Below are positions 1-12,045 of a DNA stretch of 64,000 nt, one piece after another (the first letter of the stretch is position 1; every line of letters begins with the position of its first letter). Both the position numbers and the translations under genes were made by a program. The stretch lies in contig JANBRJ010000031.1 of the NCBI GenBank assembly GCA_027577595.1, positions 106,627 through 170,626 on the forward strand, read 5' to 3'. The notes under the pieces were generated by a model, which was given only the letters and a program-made list of their open reading frames with translations, ran no database searches and was not told where the DNA came from. The stretch comes from Coemansia sp. RSA 487. Taxonomy: Eukaryota > Kickxellomycota > Kickxellomycetes > Kickxellales > Kickxellaceae.

Positions 1-1394
1 CGATCCGCACGTTGAATTCTGGGCGCACAGGATCAAGGATATCGGCTTCAAAGTACCACGCGCCCGATTCAACACCGTGCGACGCCTTGGCCATCCTGTA
101 CCCCTTGTCGTTCCACACCGTCAGCCGGTCGCTGCCAATGACAAATTGCGGCGCCGAATGCGTCTCCTCGCGCGATATATGTGCAGGGCCTTGTGGGTTG
201 TCAATGTCGGGCCACATGCTGATCGACCAGTCGTTCTTGGGCTCCTGCTTGCCGCGCGACCCACGCTTGGATGTCGAGTAGGTGGCTCCGGCGGTGCCGT
301 ATGCCTGCGCATCGCTGGCACGCGGCTTCTTCGAGCGTGCGGTTGCTCGCTGCGACGCCGGCTCTGTACGCCGCTTGCGCCGGCCGTTTGACGACTGCGT
401 GCGCAGCTCGATAAGCGAGCCGTCATCTGCAAAGCTATACATGATCGTCCGCGTCTTCTGCTGCTGCAGCGAGTCATACGATGACGGGAAGCGCAGGTCA
501 TCGGTCAGGGCCCACATGCCGTTTTTGTTATACTTGGCCTTTCCAGACTCAAAGCGTCCGTCCTCAGGCACGTTCTCGGTGCTGTTTGTCGAAAGCGCAG
601 ACGACGCGCTGTTTATCCACGTTTCTCCACGCGACTTTGTCCAAAAGTACCCCCAGTGCTTGTCAATGAACCTGGCAACATCAGCCTTGTAGTGGAAATA
701 TATGCGCGAGTCGCCGTACTCTTGCGGACCGTTCTCGCTGCTGCTGAACTGGCCAGTTGGGTCGTGCGAGCCGCCGGGGCGAATGGGCGGGTTGTGTGTC
801 AGATTGAAGAGCGTTATATGGACCACATCAACCCATGACAGGTGGTAGCGCTTGAACTTTTCGTGGCCATCCGTGCACTTGGAGCACTTGAAATGGAAGA
901 AATCGTCGCCGAGCAGGATCTTGTCCTTGAACCGCGCTGTAGATTCGATGCAGTCGATATGGCAGCGCGACCCGCACTCGAGACAAGGCACGGTTTTGAG
1001 CGACTCGGCCGAGTTTGCCTGGCAATACGAGCATTTGCTGACCTGTTTTACCTTTGGCAACAGCTTTTCTTTCATTACTACGTCCTCTTCGCTCCTCTAT
1101 TCAAATATACTCAAAGCAGGATATGGCAAGGGATAATGTAAACAGTTATTAGCAAATAAAATAGCAGCAAAGGAGAGGATGCAAGATGCAAAACTCTGGC
1201 ATTCAAACCAACAGAAAGGCCTTTTTCAAAGTACATACCTCGCTCATATTGTCAACTGACATGAAACTGCTGGGCTGCTCGCCTTTTAGGTCGATGGCAG
1301 CTGACATTGCTTCGGTGGCAGCAGGTGCTTTGACTGGTGCAGGGCTGGCGTGTCCAGAAACAGCAGGCCGAGGCGCTGGCTCCTGCGAAGTCAT
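1..1394 (-). CDS. ASH2: Ash2-type COMPASS subunit (partial, C-terminus beyond window)
   Basis: Subunit of the Set1/COMPASS histone H3K4 methyltransferase in the nucleus. Two exons: 1239-1394 and 1-1096; the intron 1097-1238 has donor GTATGT and acceptor AATAG and joins in phase 0. The ATG at 1394 has an A at -3. Exon 1 gives about 52 low-complexity residues. Exon 2 begins with a Cys/His-rich atypical PHD-like finger (CSYC, then PCLECGSRCHIDC, then FKCSKC). It continues with a winged-helix-like stretch ending near HWGYFW, a basic linker (NGRRKRRTEP), and the start of a SPRY domain (SGAWYFEADILD) that runs off the left edge. The finger, winged helix and SPRY in this order are diagnostic of Ash2; yeast Bre2 lacks the PHD part. 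It is divergent from the MBF-like gene over 1.87 kb. Confidence 0.9.
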
Positions 1395-1860
1395 TGTACC
1401 GTTATTTGTGTCTCTGATGAACCGCTGCCAAAAACTGAAGCAAATAAAAGCAACGATCCGGGGGCAGCCTGATACAGAGTTAGAGATATAGCAACAACAA
1501 CGGTTCGCTTTACTGGAGAGAGGGTTGTGGAGTTTCTTTTTTGCTTTGTGATGCGATAAATAATATCTTTTGTTTGTTTTTTTTTCTGCTCAAAGACGAA
1601 AAAAAAGTATTAGACAAGACAACACGAAAAGCTAAAGTGACAGAAGCAGATAAATAAATGTAAAAGAAAGAAGCAAAAGTAAATGGGAAATATCGAATTG
1701 GAAAGTCCTTTTTTCTACTCGCCAAAAGCTCCACGCGCGAATTGGAAAAAAAAGAGGATGGGCAAATGTTTTCGAAATTCGAAGCAAAAAGAAAAAGTGC
1801 GAAATATGTGGACAAAGGCTGTGACGCGCCCTCAGCCAATCAGAAGCGCGCGGTATCCAT

Positions 1861-1866
1861 ACGCGT
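1861..1866. promoter_or_regulatory. ACGCGT (MCB-like) site
   Basis: Exact ACGCGT palindrome in the intergenic region upstream of an MBF-type factor. Whether it functions is inferred from motif identity only. Confidence 0.3.
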
Positions 1867-2024
1867 GGCGAATGAGAGTGTATCGCAAATTTGGGATATC
1901 ATAAAGAGTTTTGCTTTTTTGAAGGGCCGAATCCAAGGCTTTTTTTGCAGGTTGGTTTTAAGCCGGGGAAATTTATGCTGAGCCGCGATCGGCTAGCTGT
2001 CGCGTGTACAGAGGAGCGCTGCAC

Positions 2025-2030
2025 ACGCGT
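2025..2030. promoter_or_regulatory. ACGCGT (MCB-like) site
   Basis: Second exact ACGCGT palindrome in the same intergenic region, about 1.2 kb upstream of the MBF-like start codon. Confidence 0.3.
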
Positions 2031-2876
2031 GACATCCAGACAAAGCCGGCTGCTGCTTTTGCGGAATTTCTGGCAGCAGTGGACGCGCTGGACTGGTCTG
2101 CATCTTGAGCAAGTGAAGCTACAGCAAACGAGGAGCTCTGGATCAAAAGGGGCTGAGGAGAAACAACAGCGGCTCACTTCCAATTTGGGAGGTATCTTTA
2201 ACAATCTGCTTTTTTCTCTCCCCACCAGTGTTCTCTCCCTCTTCTTCTTGTGACCCTTTTACTTGCTTTAACCGTGTTGTTCTCTTGCACATTTGCTCTG
2301 TTTATACATTCGCTTTAGCAAACAGCGGGGGCTCACTCTTCTTGAAAGCGGCGAAGACGTCTCCAATTCGAGAATTCGACGAGCGACGGTAATTCTAGTG
2401 CAAGCAATACGAGGCAACGGCTAGGTGAATCCACAGCGCAACTTACAAGCAGGCGAACATATACTTTCTTTGACACGAGAATGTGAGTGCTCTACCCGTG
2501 TATTTCAAACAGGTCGAATTTGTTTTCCCTTTGCAGCGAAATTCTTATAGCGCTAAGCGTGTCGCTGTGGTTTGCGGATATGCTGGCGTTTGCTGCATCG
2601 TATGTGCGTGTGTGCTTTTCGGGCGATTGTTTGTTGTTGCATTGTTTGACTGTTTGTCGTGCTAGCCATTGATGCAAGGTGGGAAGGTGATTTCTGGCAA
2701 AGCGGTTTTTTTTGCGTGATTCGCGATCCAGATCCCGGGCTGCCTAAAGTTCCTTTCTGCTGCGCGAATCAACACCCATTCTTCTTCGCGGCCGGGTGTT
2801 TTGTTCCTGGCTGGGTAGAGTGGCGACGATGGGGCCTTCGTAGTTTGCCTGCTTTCCTTTTTTTTGGCTAAAGAGG

Positions 2877-2882
2877 ACGCGT
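2877..2882. promoter_or_regulatory. ACGCGT (MCB-like) site
   Basis: Third exact ACGCGT palindrome, about 380 bp upstream of the MBF-like ATG, the most promoter-proximal of the three. Confidence 0.35.
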
Positions 2883-3260
2883 GTATGGAAAAGGAGGGAG
2901 ACACGAAGGCTGTTCCTGCCTGCGCCATCGCCGATTTGCATTTTTGCCGGGTCTGCAACGAATGCCTGTTTTCAGCACGGTGCCTTCTTCTGTTCACAGG
3001 GCGGGTTTCCTCCTTTGCCGCACATGCAGTCCTTTTGCTTGCGTCTATATGCTGTGGCTCCCCTTCTCCCTTCTGCACATCCAGCGATCTTGCCTACTCT
3101 CTCTTTTTCTTCCCCCACGTCTGTCTGCCCTTAAACATCACCCCCCACTGTCGTTCCTGCTGCTAACTCTACATCTATCGTCTTCCCTTTGCTGGCATTT
3201 CTTTCTTTACCAATCTAACGTAGTTAACGTAGTAGCTGTTGTCGAGCTACTTTATAAGCA

Positions 3261-6200
3261 ATGAACGGAAGCAGCAGAAACCAGGTGTGGTCAGCGTCCT
3301 ATGCGGGCGTCGAGGTCTTCCAGCTCCTATACAGGGGCGTTGCGGTGATGCGTCGGCGCAAGGACTCGTACATCAACGCAACGCAGATTCTGAAATGCGC
3401 ACAGTACGACAAGCCACGCAGAACGCGCTTCCTCGAGCGCGAGATCCACACAGGCATCCACGAAAAGGTGCAGGGCGGCTACGGGAAATATCAAGGTAAG
3501 GGCGGTTCTACGTTGAAAAACGGCAACAACAATGCGTGCCTAAGGCTTGCTGGCACTCTCTGCTCCTTTGATTCATTCATTATTTCCTTTGCTATAGCGC
3601 TTGATTGTGTGCACTGTGAGCGATCTCCGTGCATTTGTCTCTAGTCAATGCGTGCGCTGTTGACGCAGGCAGTAGCGACGCCCATTTATTAAAAGCGCTT
3701 GTGCTTTGCACGGCGGGTTACTTTGTTGTCTGTGCCGCATTGTCTGACAACAAATGTTTTGGAAGCCTAAGCAGTATGTAGAGTGTGCAAATTTGGCTTC
3801 TTTTTTCCCAATGCCTCCAGTGCGCTAAATTGACAAGCGGGAGCCCAAGTATAGTAGCATCCTGTTTATCATTCGCTCCTTGCATCTTCTGCTGTGCTGT
3901 GCTGTTCGCGAAGACGGCGACATTATTAACTGCAGCAAACGTGCTCATTTGTCTGGGCGCCTTCATTGTTTTTAATGAACTGGGTCTTTCATGTAGGCAC
4001 ATGGGTTCCGCTGGATCGGGCAGTGGCTCTTGCGCAGCAGCTCGACGTGTACAGCGCCCTCAAGGATCTGTTTGAATATAACCCCGCTCCGGGCGAGAAG
4101 CCACCCACCGCTCCACGAAGTCTCGAATCTCTGAACAAGCGCAAGTCTATGGACGCAGTGAAGGGCGGCGCTGCAGCTAAGCCTGCATCTAAGCGACGCA
4201 TCACCGCTGATGCGTTGCCAAACGCCCGCCAGATCAACCACAACCAACATCACGCGGGCTCATTGGCGACGATTCTCAACTCATGCGGTGCAGAGAACGT
4301 GCCGCCGTCACATTCAGTACCACAATCGGCATCGCCCTCGCCGCCGTTGGCCTCAGTCTACAACAACCACTCGCACTATCCATCCACCTGTCACAATGGC
4401 AGCTTTAACCATGCACCGCAATACCACGCCCACCAGCCACAGCAGCACACGCCAGGAAATCACCGGATAATAGCCACAGCGGCCACCAGCATACTATACA
4501 CGCCGCTGACCGCCAGCCACTATACACACAACTCGTACCTCACTCCAGAGACTCCCGAGAATGGTAGAACTTTGCACCACACCAGCGCTAGTGGGCGGTC
4601 TGTCCAGCGGCCTGTCGTGACTTCTGGATCTATCAACAGCAGCAGTGCAGGACTGGCCCTTCGCGACATCAGTAACACATACCAGACAGCTCGTCACGAC
4701 GATTCCGGAATAAAAGAAATAAAAAATACTCCACAGATGGCAAAACCAGGACACAGCCTGCTGACGCCGCCGTCATCGTCGACAATCCGGCGCCCTGTGA
4801 TGGGGGGGTATGGCAACGGTGGCCAGGCATCCCGGACACACCAGCCAAACGACGATGGGCTGCTGATGCTTCTGCGGCCTCCAGTGCCCAGCAGTGCACA
4901 CACTAACAGCAGCATGGCATATCCACTGCCAGCAGAGCAGTCACGACGCCTGTCAGGCGTGCAGTCGTGGACCAGATCGCCAGTTACGCCTAGCAGACCC
5001 TGTGGCGGAGGAAGCGCATCGTCTGCTGAGCACTCGCGCACAGCTTCTGCAGCATCGGGAGCCAGCGAGCCAGTAGGCACGCTGATGAACCATGCAAGAT
5101 TTGTCGAATTCATCAAGCGGCCGCGTGCGCCAGGGTCGCGCCTCCCTGCTGACGTCGAGTGGTTTATCCGGGCGGATGCGTCGATTGAGCCCAACGCTGT
5201 GGTCCCCAATGCGCGGGGGCTGGCTGACGGCAAACGGTATCTGCATGTTGCGGCTGCAAACGCACACTGGGACGTGGTGCGGCTGCTGGTTGGTCGCGGA
5301 TCAGACGCTACGAAGGCAGACTGCGACGGGCGGACTGCGCTGATGGCAGTGGTAGGCGATGTGCGTGCGTGGCAGCAGCGCGAAGCACACGTGCTTGAGA
5401 AGCTGATGGATGTGCTGGCGCCGTCGCTTATGCGCAGAGACAAGCATGGCCGGACGGCGCTCCACTGGGCATGCATACCGCCTAGCGGAGACCGTGCCTC
5501 GGACGTATGGCCTGTGGTGTCTGCCTACTATGTCGATTGCATTGTTCGCAAGCTCGATGCCATGGGCCAGGCCAATGTGCTGGCGTGGTGCGACTACCCT
5601 GGTTTCAGCGCCGAGCAACTGGCGCGGCAGCATGGGTTGGACGGTGCGTGCATGCTTCTGTCGGGAGCGTCCGGTGCTGGCAATACACAGTCAACAGCCT
5701 CCTCGCCTGACCTTTCACAGCAGCAAAAGCAGCAGCAGAGATCGGCACACGACCAGTATGACGCTGCAGCTGGCCGCGCCGAGGAGATCATCCGATCATC
5801 GACAACGACAATGCGGAACAAGCACAAGGCGGAGAGCCGCGCACTGGACAACGACATTGAGTATGCGGCGCAGATGCTACTAGAGCTCAGCGGCGAGCGC
5901 GACAGCGAGAAGGTGCGCGCGCGGGAATACAGTGCCATTGTCGGCGAGTGCGTGGCTGCAGACCGGACCGAAAACTCGCTGAAGCGCAAGATTGAGCATG
6001 TGGTTGGGCTGCAGCAGTCGGCACGCGCATCTGTGGCTCTACGCCACAGCCAGGCGTCCCCGCCGCGTGTGGAAAGAGATGACGCAGGCATCGAGGCACT
6101 CATGGCCGAGTATGCGCAGCTGCGGCAGAGCGTCGACGGGTACCAGCGCCAGTCGCGGAAGCTGGCAGGCGAGTACGCGGAGCTGGCTGCGGTGGTGCGC

Positions 6201-6494
6201 CCATGGGCGAGGCCGCCAGTGCTATCACTGCTAGACATGTTTAGCGACGGAGCCGAAGCAGCAGCCGCTGATGGTGACATTGGGCCGGCGGCGCATGCGG
6301 TGCGCGAGACGGCAGCGATTGACGCAGAGTCGGCGGAGATCAAGGCCATTAACGCGGTGCTGGAGACTGAGCAGCAGCGCGTGCACAAGCTGGAGCGCGT
6401 TGTGTCTGCAGCTTGCGGCGATCTGACGCTGGACAAGGTGCGCACAGTTGTTGGGCCAGTGCTTTCGGTGCTCAACAACGGAAACACGCTGTAG
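3261..6494 (+). CDS. MBP1: APSES/ankyrin cell-cycle transcription factor, MBP1/SWI4/RES family
   Basis: Sequence-specific DNA-binding subunit of an MBF/SBF-type complex that drives G1/S genes. Two exons: 3261-3495 and 3997-6494; the 501-bp intron (donor GTAAGG, acceptor ATGTAG) is joined in phase 1 and splits the DNA-binding domain between GYGKYQ and the following GTWVPL. Product 910 aa. The APSES/KilA-N domain spans about 8-100 ([27 protein letters not shown]). The middle is low-complexity Ser/Gln/His. Ankyrin repeats lie near 493-525 ([16 protein letters not shown]) and 555-590 ([10 protein letters not shown]). The C-terminal third is a charged coiled coil that in relatives binds the SWI6-type partner. 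The ATG sits immediately before the APSES domain. Which paralogue (MBP1, SWI4, RES1/2) it equals cannot be fixed from one gene. Confidence 0.93.
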
Positions 6495-7433
6495 AGATTC
6501 ATTTTTTTATATTTTTGTATGTGTGGTACGGTCCTCATAGCCCTCCTTTTGTGTTTCCGCGGCATTCCTCGTCAATCTGGGACAAGCGATACATGAGGAA
6601 GACAGAGAAGCGAGCGCAATATACATGTAGAGATTCAATACATGACGCATTGCTTTTGCACTTGCTGATGCACGTGCGGATATTTGCTGGAAAAGCCTCC
6701 TTTTGATAGAGACGAGGCAAAGGAAGCAGGGATGATTGGGCGGGCACTACACTTGTGTGCCGAAGTATCCTCCATTGTTTGCTTTGACGATGGAGGGAGG
6801 TCTACAAACTCCATTCCAAAGGACATTTTCACAGCGCATGTGTCTGTATCTGAAACCAGAAATGGAGTGTGTAAGTGAAACAGTTCCCTTTTTGTTTGCC
6901 ACAAAGAGGGGAGTGAAGGGGTAGTGAGGGACGAAAGGCAAAGTGGGATTTTCCCGTGTCTTATCCACAAAAGCTGCGATTTATGCTGTTCCCAACCGTA
7001 AAAGTCCTTTGAATGTTTTCAAGTCCTTTTAGCGAATGCTTTTGTTTTGTTCTTTTATTTTTCGATTTTTTCCGATTCTATTGTCCTATTTTCTTTTGCA
7101 TGCTCCCCCTCTGTTGGTATTTGGCTCTGGCATAAATATCTCTCTGTTGACCATCTCCTTTTTGCTTCCCCTTGCATTTTTTTACAACTGATTACACGCA
7201 TTCATTTTTCTTTATTATTTTATTTACAAAATTGCTAGTTATACAGGGGGAAAAAGACACCTTTGACACTCGTCCTCCCCTTTTCGCATACTTGTTCTGC
7301 ATTTGACGCTACATTCGTCAGCCTTGAAATATACATCATAATAATAGCAATTTCAGCCTCTTGCTGACTCACACGTTCTTCCTAGCAACTTTTTGGCATA
7401 TAATCCCACACACATTGTAACAAAAGGGGAGCA
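6495..7433. promoter_or_regulatory. Intergenic 0.94 kb: 3' end of MBF-like gene and promoter of LIM gene
   Basis: Two tandem genes on the + strand are separated here. The left end is T-rich just after the stop codon at 6494. From about 7040 to 7200 the + strand is pyrimidine-rich, as in fungal promoters. I see no supported gene or RNA. Confidence 0.4.
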
Positions 7434-10400
7434 ATGTTCTGCAATCGCTGTGGAGAAATATCAACAACCCGGAACTGCAACAAATGCGGCGGGCGTGCGG
7501 CAGAGTCGACAACCAGCGCTGCAGCTATTGTTGAGGAGCGCAAAGACCCATGGACATCGGTATATTTGCAGCGTCGCCTGAACAGCACAACCACCACGCC
7601 CAATGCGTCGCCGTCACGTCCATTATCGTAAGTGTTTTGTATATGAGACCAGACAGGCCGTATGACAACCCGATGAAATATAGCCCTTGCATTCCCAATG
7701 GTCTCGATGCTGACCCTGTGACCTAATTATTGTTTGCGCGTGTTCCTCTTGCTCAAATGCAACCGGCAATCGCAGGGTGCATGTTTACTAATTGCGTTTT
7801 ATTATCGTTTTCTCTCTTCACCCAATCTACCGCCAAATGCACTTTTGTAGAACGGCGTATCTTCCATCCACGACATTTGGTGCCGACCACACAAGGCTCA
7901 GCGACGCGGGGCCATCGAAGCCAGGCACACGGCCTCTGACAGGGTCGCCCAAGATGCGGTATGGCGGCGGCGGCACAGCAGCAGCAGCAATGGCGGGGGT
8001 AGGAGCATCGGACACGGGGCTTTCGATTTGGGCACCCGAGAACTCAAGAGCCATCAATGATTTGCCGCTGCCCAGACCGCGACCGGTGCGAGATGCCACA
8101 GGCATTCGTCCGGCGTCGATGTACGCAACTGGCGCAGTGCTTGAAGCACCTGTGCAGTCGGCAATCGAGCGGACTGTGGCCAAGAAGCCAAGCAGGCACC
8201 AACTGTTCGGTGGGTCGCCTGGCCAGTCCCCTACTGTTACAGGCGGTGGTGATCGGCAGCTTCGATCCAAGTGGTCCCAGTACTTTACGTCGTCCGCATC
8301 CCCACAGGCGGGGCCGGCAGCTGGCAGGGCGCGCAGCGAGTCGTTCAATGCCCCAGCTACAACGCCACCACATTCAGTGGCTACTAATGGCAGGGGAATG
8401 CTGGGTGTTGCGAGGCCTGGATACCCACAGGCAACAGGAGGAGGAGGAGGAGCAGCAGCAGCCGGTGCTCAACCTAGTAACGGAGAGTCTGTGGTGAAGA
8501 TACGCGCAAACACAGCAACCACATATGTTTCGCCAGCTTCCTCTCACTTGCGGTCAACACCGCATGATGCGCGGCCTTTCACAAGCAACAGCAGCGGCGG
8601 CGGAGACAGCGGCGCTCACGCAAGGGTGCGCAAGCTCAGCTCGGCATTCGACGGACGCAGGCAACTGGGACGCGTGCAGCAGCCGGCGACGCGGGAGGGC
8701 GCGGTGTCTGCGCGAACAAGCAGTCCGCTTATGAGTGCGGCAGCACAAGACATGCACCGGTCGCGGTCAGCAACGCTGCCAGAGACGCGCGTTTGCACAA
8801 CGTGCGCTAAGCAATTGCGTGCCGAGGAGCAGCGGCAATTTGCGTCAAAGCCCGGCATCGTGTACTGCGCAGACTGCTACCACTCCAGCTACAGCCGCGG
8901 GCACTGCGCCGGGTGCAGCAAGATTGTGCTGACGCATGGGCGCCCCTGGGTGCAGCACGGCGACCGCGTCTGGCACAAGCTTTGCATCAAGTGCAGGTCG
9001 TGCAACAAGCTGCTGATTACGCCGCTGATCGATCTGGCAGGATTGCCCACTTGTGAACCGTGCTTTGTACGCACGCACCCTGGCGAGCGCCCGCGCTTCA
9101 TGCCTAAGGATGAGCCGCCAGCGCACCCGCTTTCGTCGGCGTCCCACCTACGCCGCCCGCGCCACGTGTCGTCGGCCTCGGACGCTGCATCGTCGCCGCT
9201 CAGCATCTACGCCGATTACCCGGGCCATACACCATCCTCGCGCACATCCCACCGCAGCCACACGAACGGCGCCATGCTTGCTGCATCGATCCCGACGCCT
9301 GCGCTGACCGAGGACGGGAGGTCACCCAGCCGCGATGTTGGCGGCACTCCCGATAGCGCCGTTGCGTTGATGTCCAACAAGCTGGGCGCCCTGAGTATAA
9401 ATACCGGGCTTGCACCAGATGTTGACCTAGTGCGTATCATGTCGCCGGTCGAGGTGGCTGAGAAGGAGGGGCTGCCGCCGCCGCGCCCGATTGTCGACCC
9501 TGATCTCGGCGCCATTTCCCGCTCAGAGTCGCAGGTGTCGGATGTTCGCCCCAGACATGAAGCGCCCGTAGCCGCAGCGCGCCCGCCGCTGTCTCCGTCT
9601 CTGAAGAACCCGAACTCGCCCACCGCACGCACGGCGTCTCCGCGCTCGGTCAGTTTCCGCATCGACGAACCGCCTATTTCTGAGTCGCGTATTTCTGAAG
9701 ATAACGTCGATGACAATGTAGATGTGACTGAGCAGCGCAGTGTGACGCTTGCGCCAGCGCCAGCGCCTGTAACCAGAACGTTAGCCGATTACGTACGCAG
9801 CAAGGCCACCACCCCAGCCAAGTCACACACGCGGATGCCGTCGGTTGCTGAGACGATCAAAAAGTTCAGCACTAGCACGACTGCCGCCAGAGATCCCAAC
9901 ACTACCTCTACTGCTGCTGCTGCTGCCACGCTTGACAAGTCGCAGCTTCCAGGGCTTGATGATCTGCTGCGCACGCACCAACGCGAGCCACCAACCGAAC
10001 CTACCATCCCGACCATCGACAAGCACAGCAAGGTTCTCAAGTCGCGGCCGCGCAACCAGAAGCGCCGCCGCCCGTCACAGACCCCCGCCGCCATCCAGGA
10101 AGGTGTTGCCGACGCATCGTCTATTCGGTCCAACGGAAGCTGCCAGCAACCGCTGGCAGACAATGGCGTATCTGAGGATATGGATCAGTTCACGCCCAAC
10201 CAATGCGCGCGATGCACGGACGCCATTGACGACACGTGGTTCCGGCTTTCGGACGGGCGCCAAGTGCACGTCGAGTGCTTCACATGCCAAGGGTGCCAGG
10301 CGCTTATCGACGATGGCGTCTATGTGGTCGAAGACAACATCGAGTACCACCCTCAGTGCGTGCCGCCTGCGCCGCCAATTGTCTCGGTATCGCCTGTGCC

Positions 10401-10998
10401 ATCGTCGCACTCGTCGGTAGCTATGAAGCCGCGTGGTCCGCGTGCGCCGCGCCGCGAGGAAGCGTGCGACCGCTGCAGGGCGCCACTCTCGGGTCCCCGG
10501 TTCCAGCTGACCAACGGCAAGCAGTACCACCCCGAGTGCTTTGCCTGCGCCGGGTGCAGCCAGCGCTTCGACGAGGGCTCGTATGTGTGCTTTGAGGGCC
10601 AAGAGTTCCACCACCAGTGCGTCGAGAAGTATGCAGCTGCCAGCTCTTCTAACGCCGGCAACAACAATGATGGGCACAACGCTGCTGCTGCCGCCAACCC
10701 GGGCTCCGATTCTGAGCACCTCGTGTGTGGCCAATGCAGTCGGCTGATCGAGGGTGTGTTCCTGCGTCACAACGACGCCGTCTTCCACCCCGACTGCTTC
10801 TGCTGCATTGACTGCCAGCGCGCCATCACGCCGGGCATGCCGTTTGGCGAGATCGATTCGCGTCCATGCTGCGAAGCCTGCTTGGAACAGCGCGTCGCTG
10901 CAACTGCTACCGCCTCGCAACAGCAGCAGCAACAGCAACAAAACGGCTGGTCCAACAGCAGACCATACTACCCAGCAACAAAGACCGGCGGTTACTGA
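7434..10998 (+). CDS. Multi-LIM-domain protein with N-terminal zinc ribbon
   Basis: Probable cytoskeletal or polarity scaffold of the paxillin-like LIM type; partners unknown. Exons 7434-7627 and 7851-10998; intron 7628-7850 (donor GTAAGT, acceptor TTTGTAG, phase 2). Product 1,113 aa. Residues 3-17 form a small CxxC...CxxC knuckle (MFCNRCGEI). About residues 20-370 are disordered and rich in Gly, Ser and Ala. A LIM pair or LIM-like block lies at about 378-472 (CTTCAKQL, CAGCSKIV, CIKCRSCNKLL). A long Pro/Ser linker follows, then three LIM domains near 848-905 (CARCTDAI, CFTCQGC), 936-992 (CDRCRAPL, CFACAGC) and 1023-1080 (CGQCSRLI, CFCCIDC). The tail has a short poly-Gln run. The architecture recalls fungal Pxl1-like LIM proteins, but the N-terminal ribbon is unusual, so I give no symbol. 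Confidence 0.85.
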
Positions 10999-12045
10999 AA
11001 CAACTTTTGTTTATTTTTCGTTATATTTCTCCTCTAATCCTCAGACCCAAATACAGCCAACAACACAGAACACAGATCAACTCGTTGTAGTAAGCAAAAT
11101 GGCAACAGATAATGCAATTTTCATCCCCAGCATTACAAAAGATGTTTTATGTGGTCTATGTGGTTTATGTGGTTTTAACCATGTGTAACCGCTTTAAACC
11201 ATATTCACAATACAGCCTGTTCCAAAAGTCGACGTTTTCCTGATAGTCTTAGGCTTCTTTTTTATTTGGTCTGTTAGGAAATACTGGTGGAAATCTATAT
11301 ATCAAGAATGCTGATGTTTGTGTCCAATGCCACTTGCTTATAGTGTAAATGCAATGAAGACGATGCTTGAAGCCACCTTGGTTAAATATGCTGACCGATG
11401 TTCAAAGATTGGTACTTGTAAAAGGCAGTGGTAAATATGCCTGTTCAACTGCCAGGCAACTATTCTCGCCGTTTTTGCAACCGTTATTTTTGTGCTGCCC
11501 ATGGTGTAAAAGCGCAGAAACGCACAACATAGCTCAAACGGAATGTTTCTTATTCAGCCAACATTCCCTGCTTATTTTCCCAGCCAACACTCTTGATCGC
11601 AATTTTTTAATGCTCTCTCTGCACACAACCGCCATTGCTTTGAGCACAACGACTTCTCGCACACAGCATCTGCCGCTTCTTCCCGCTTGGCCCAAAAGAT
11701 GCTCGTTTTTTTTTACCAATGTGCACTCAGAATAGCTTTCCCTCCCTGTTTGAATTTTTTGTAGTACAGGGATTTGTTGTTTACTTTTAGTTTACTGCAG
11801 CAGCTTAGCGACAACAAATCGACCACTCCCCCTTTTCTGTTGTCTTTAAACGTAAGGGTTTGCCTACTGCATAGGCACACTTTTTGTAGACGCTTTTCTT
11901 TCTCGTTCGCTATCTTTTCGTACTGTGGTTATTTTCTGCGTGTTTATATTTATTCTCTGGCATTCACATTTATCTGGTTTTGATTCCCTTGCTCTTTCAA
12001 TAATACCAACGAAAAAGGAGCTTTATTCACATTCATTTATTTCAA
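10999..12045. promoter_or_regulatory. Intergenic 1.05 kb upstream of CDT1
   Basis: Contains a short 9-bp tandem repeat (11148-11174) and, close to the CDT1 start, AT- and pyrimidine-rich sequence typical of a promoter. Frames here begin only at non-ATG codons and show no domains. No ACGCGT box was seen in it, although CDT1 is a classic G1/S target. Confidence 0.4.
11148..11174 (+). repeat. Three tandem 9-bp units (TATGTGGTY)
   Basis: Three adjacent copies of TATGTGGT(C/T) in the 3' flank of the LIM gene. No function evident. Confidence 0.6.

Larger units (their letters stand above)
1395..3260. promoter_or_regulatory. Shared 1.87 kb intergenic region between ASH2 and the MBF-like factor
   Basis: No convincing gene. 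The part next to the downstream gene (about 3040-3240) is strongly pyrimidine-rich on the + strand, as in many fungal promoters and 5' UTRs, and ends in a TTATAA stretch just before the ATG at 3261. Three ACGCGT palindromes (1861, 2025, 2877) match the MluI cell-cycle box that MBF complexes bind. The 138-codon ATG frame on the minus strand at 2662-3078 has no recognisable domain. Confidence 0.5.

Noticed and set aside
2662-3078. 138-codon ATG frame on the minus strand between ASH2 and the MBF-like gene
   Set aside because: It lies in the promoter region, is Arg/Lys/Glu-rich because the other strand is pyrimidine-rich, and has no domain.
5594-6565. Minus-strand frame of about 320 codons over the 3' part of the MBF-like gene
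   Set aside because: Antisense shadow of a GC-rich coding exon; Ser/Arg-rich without any recognisable domain.
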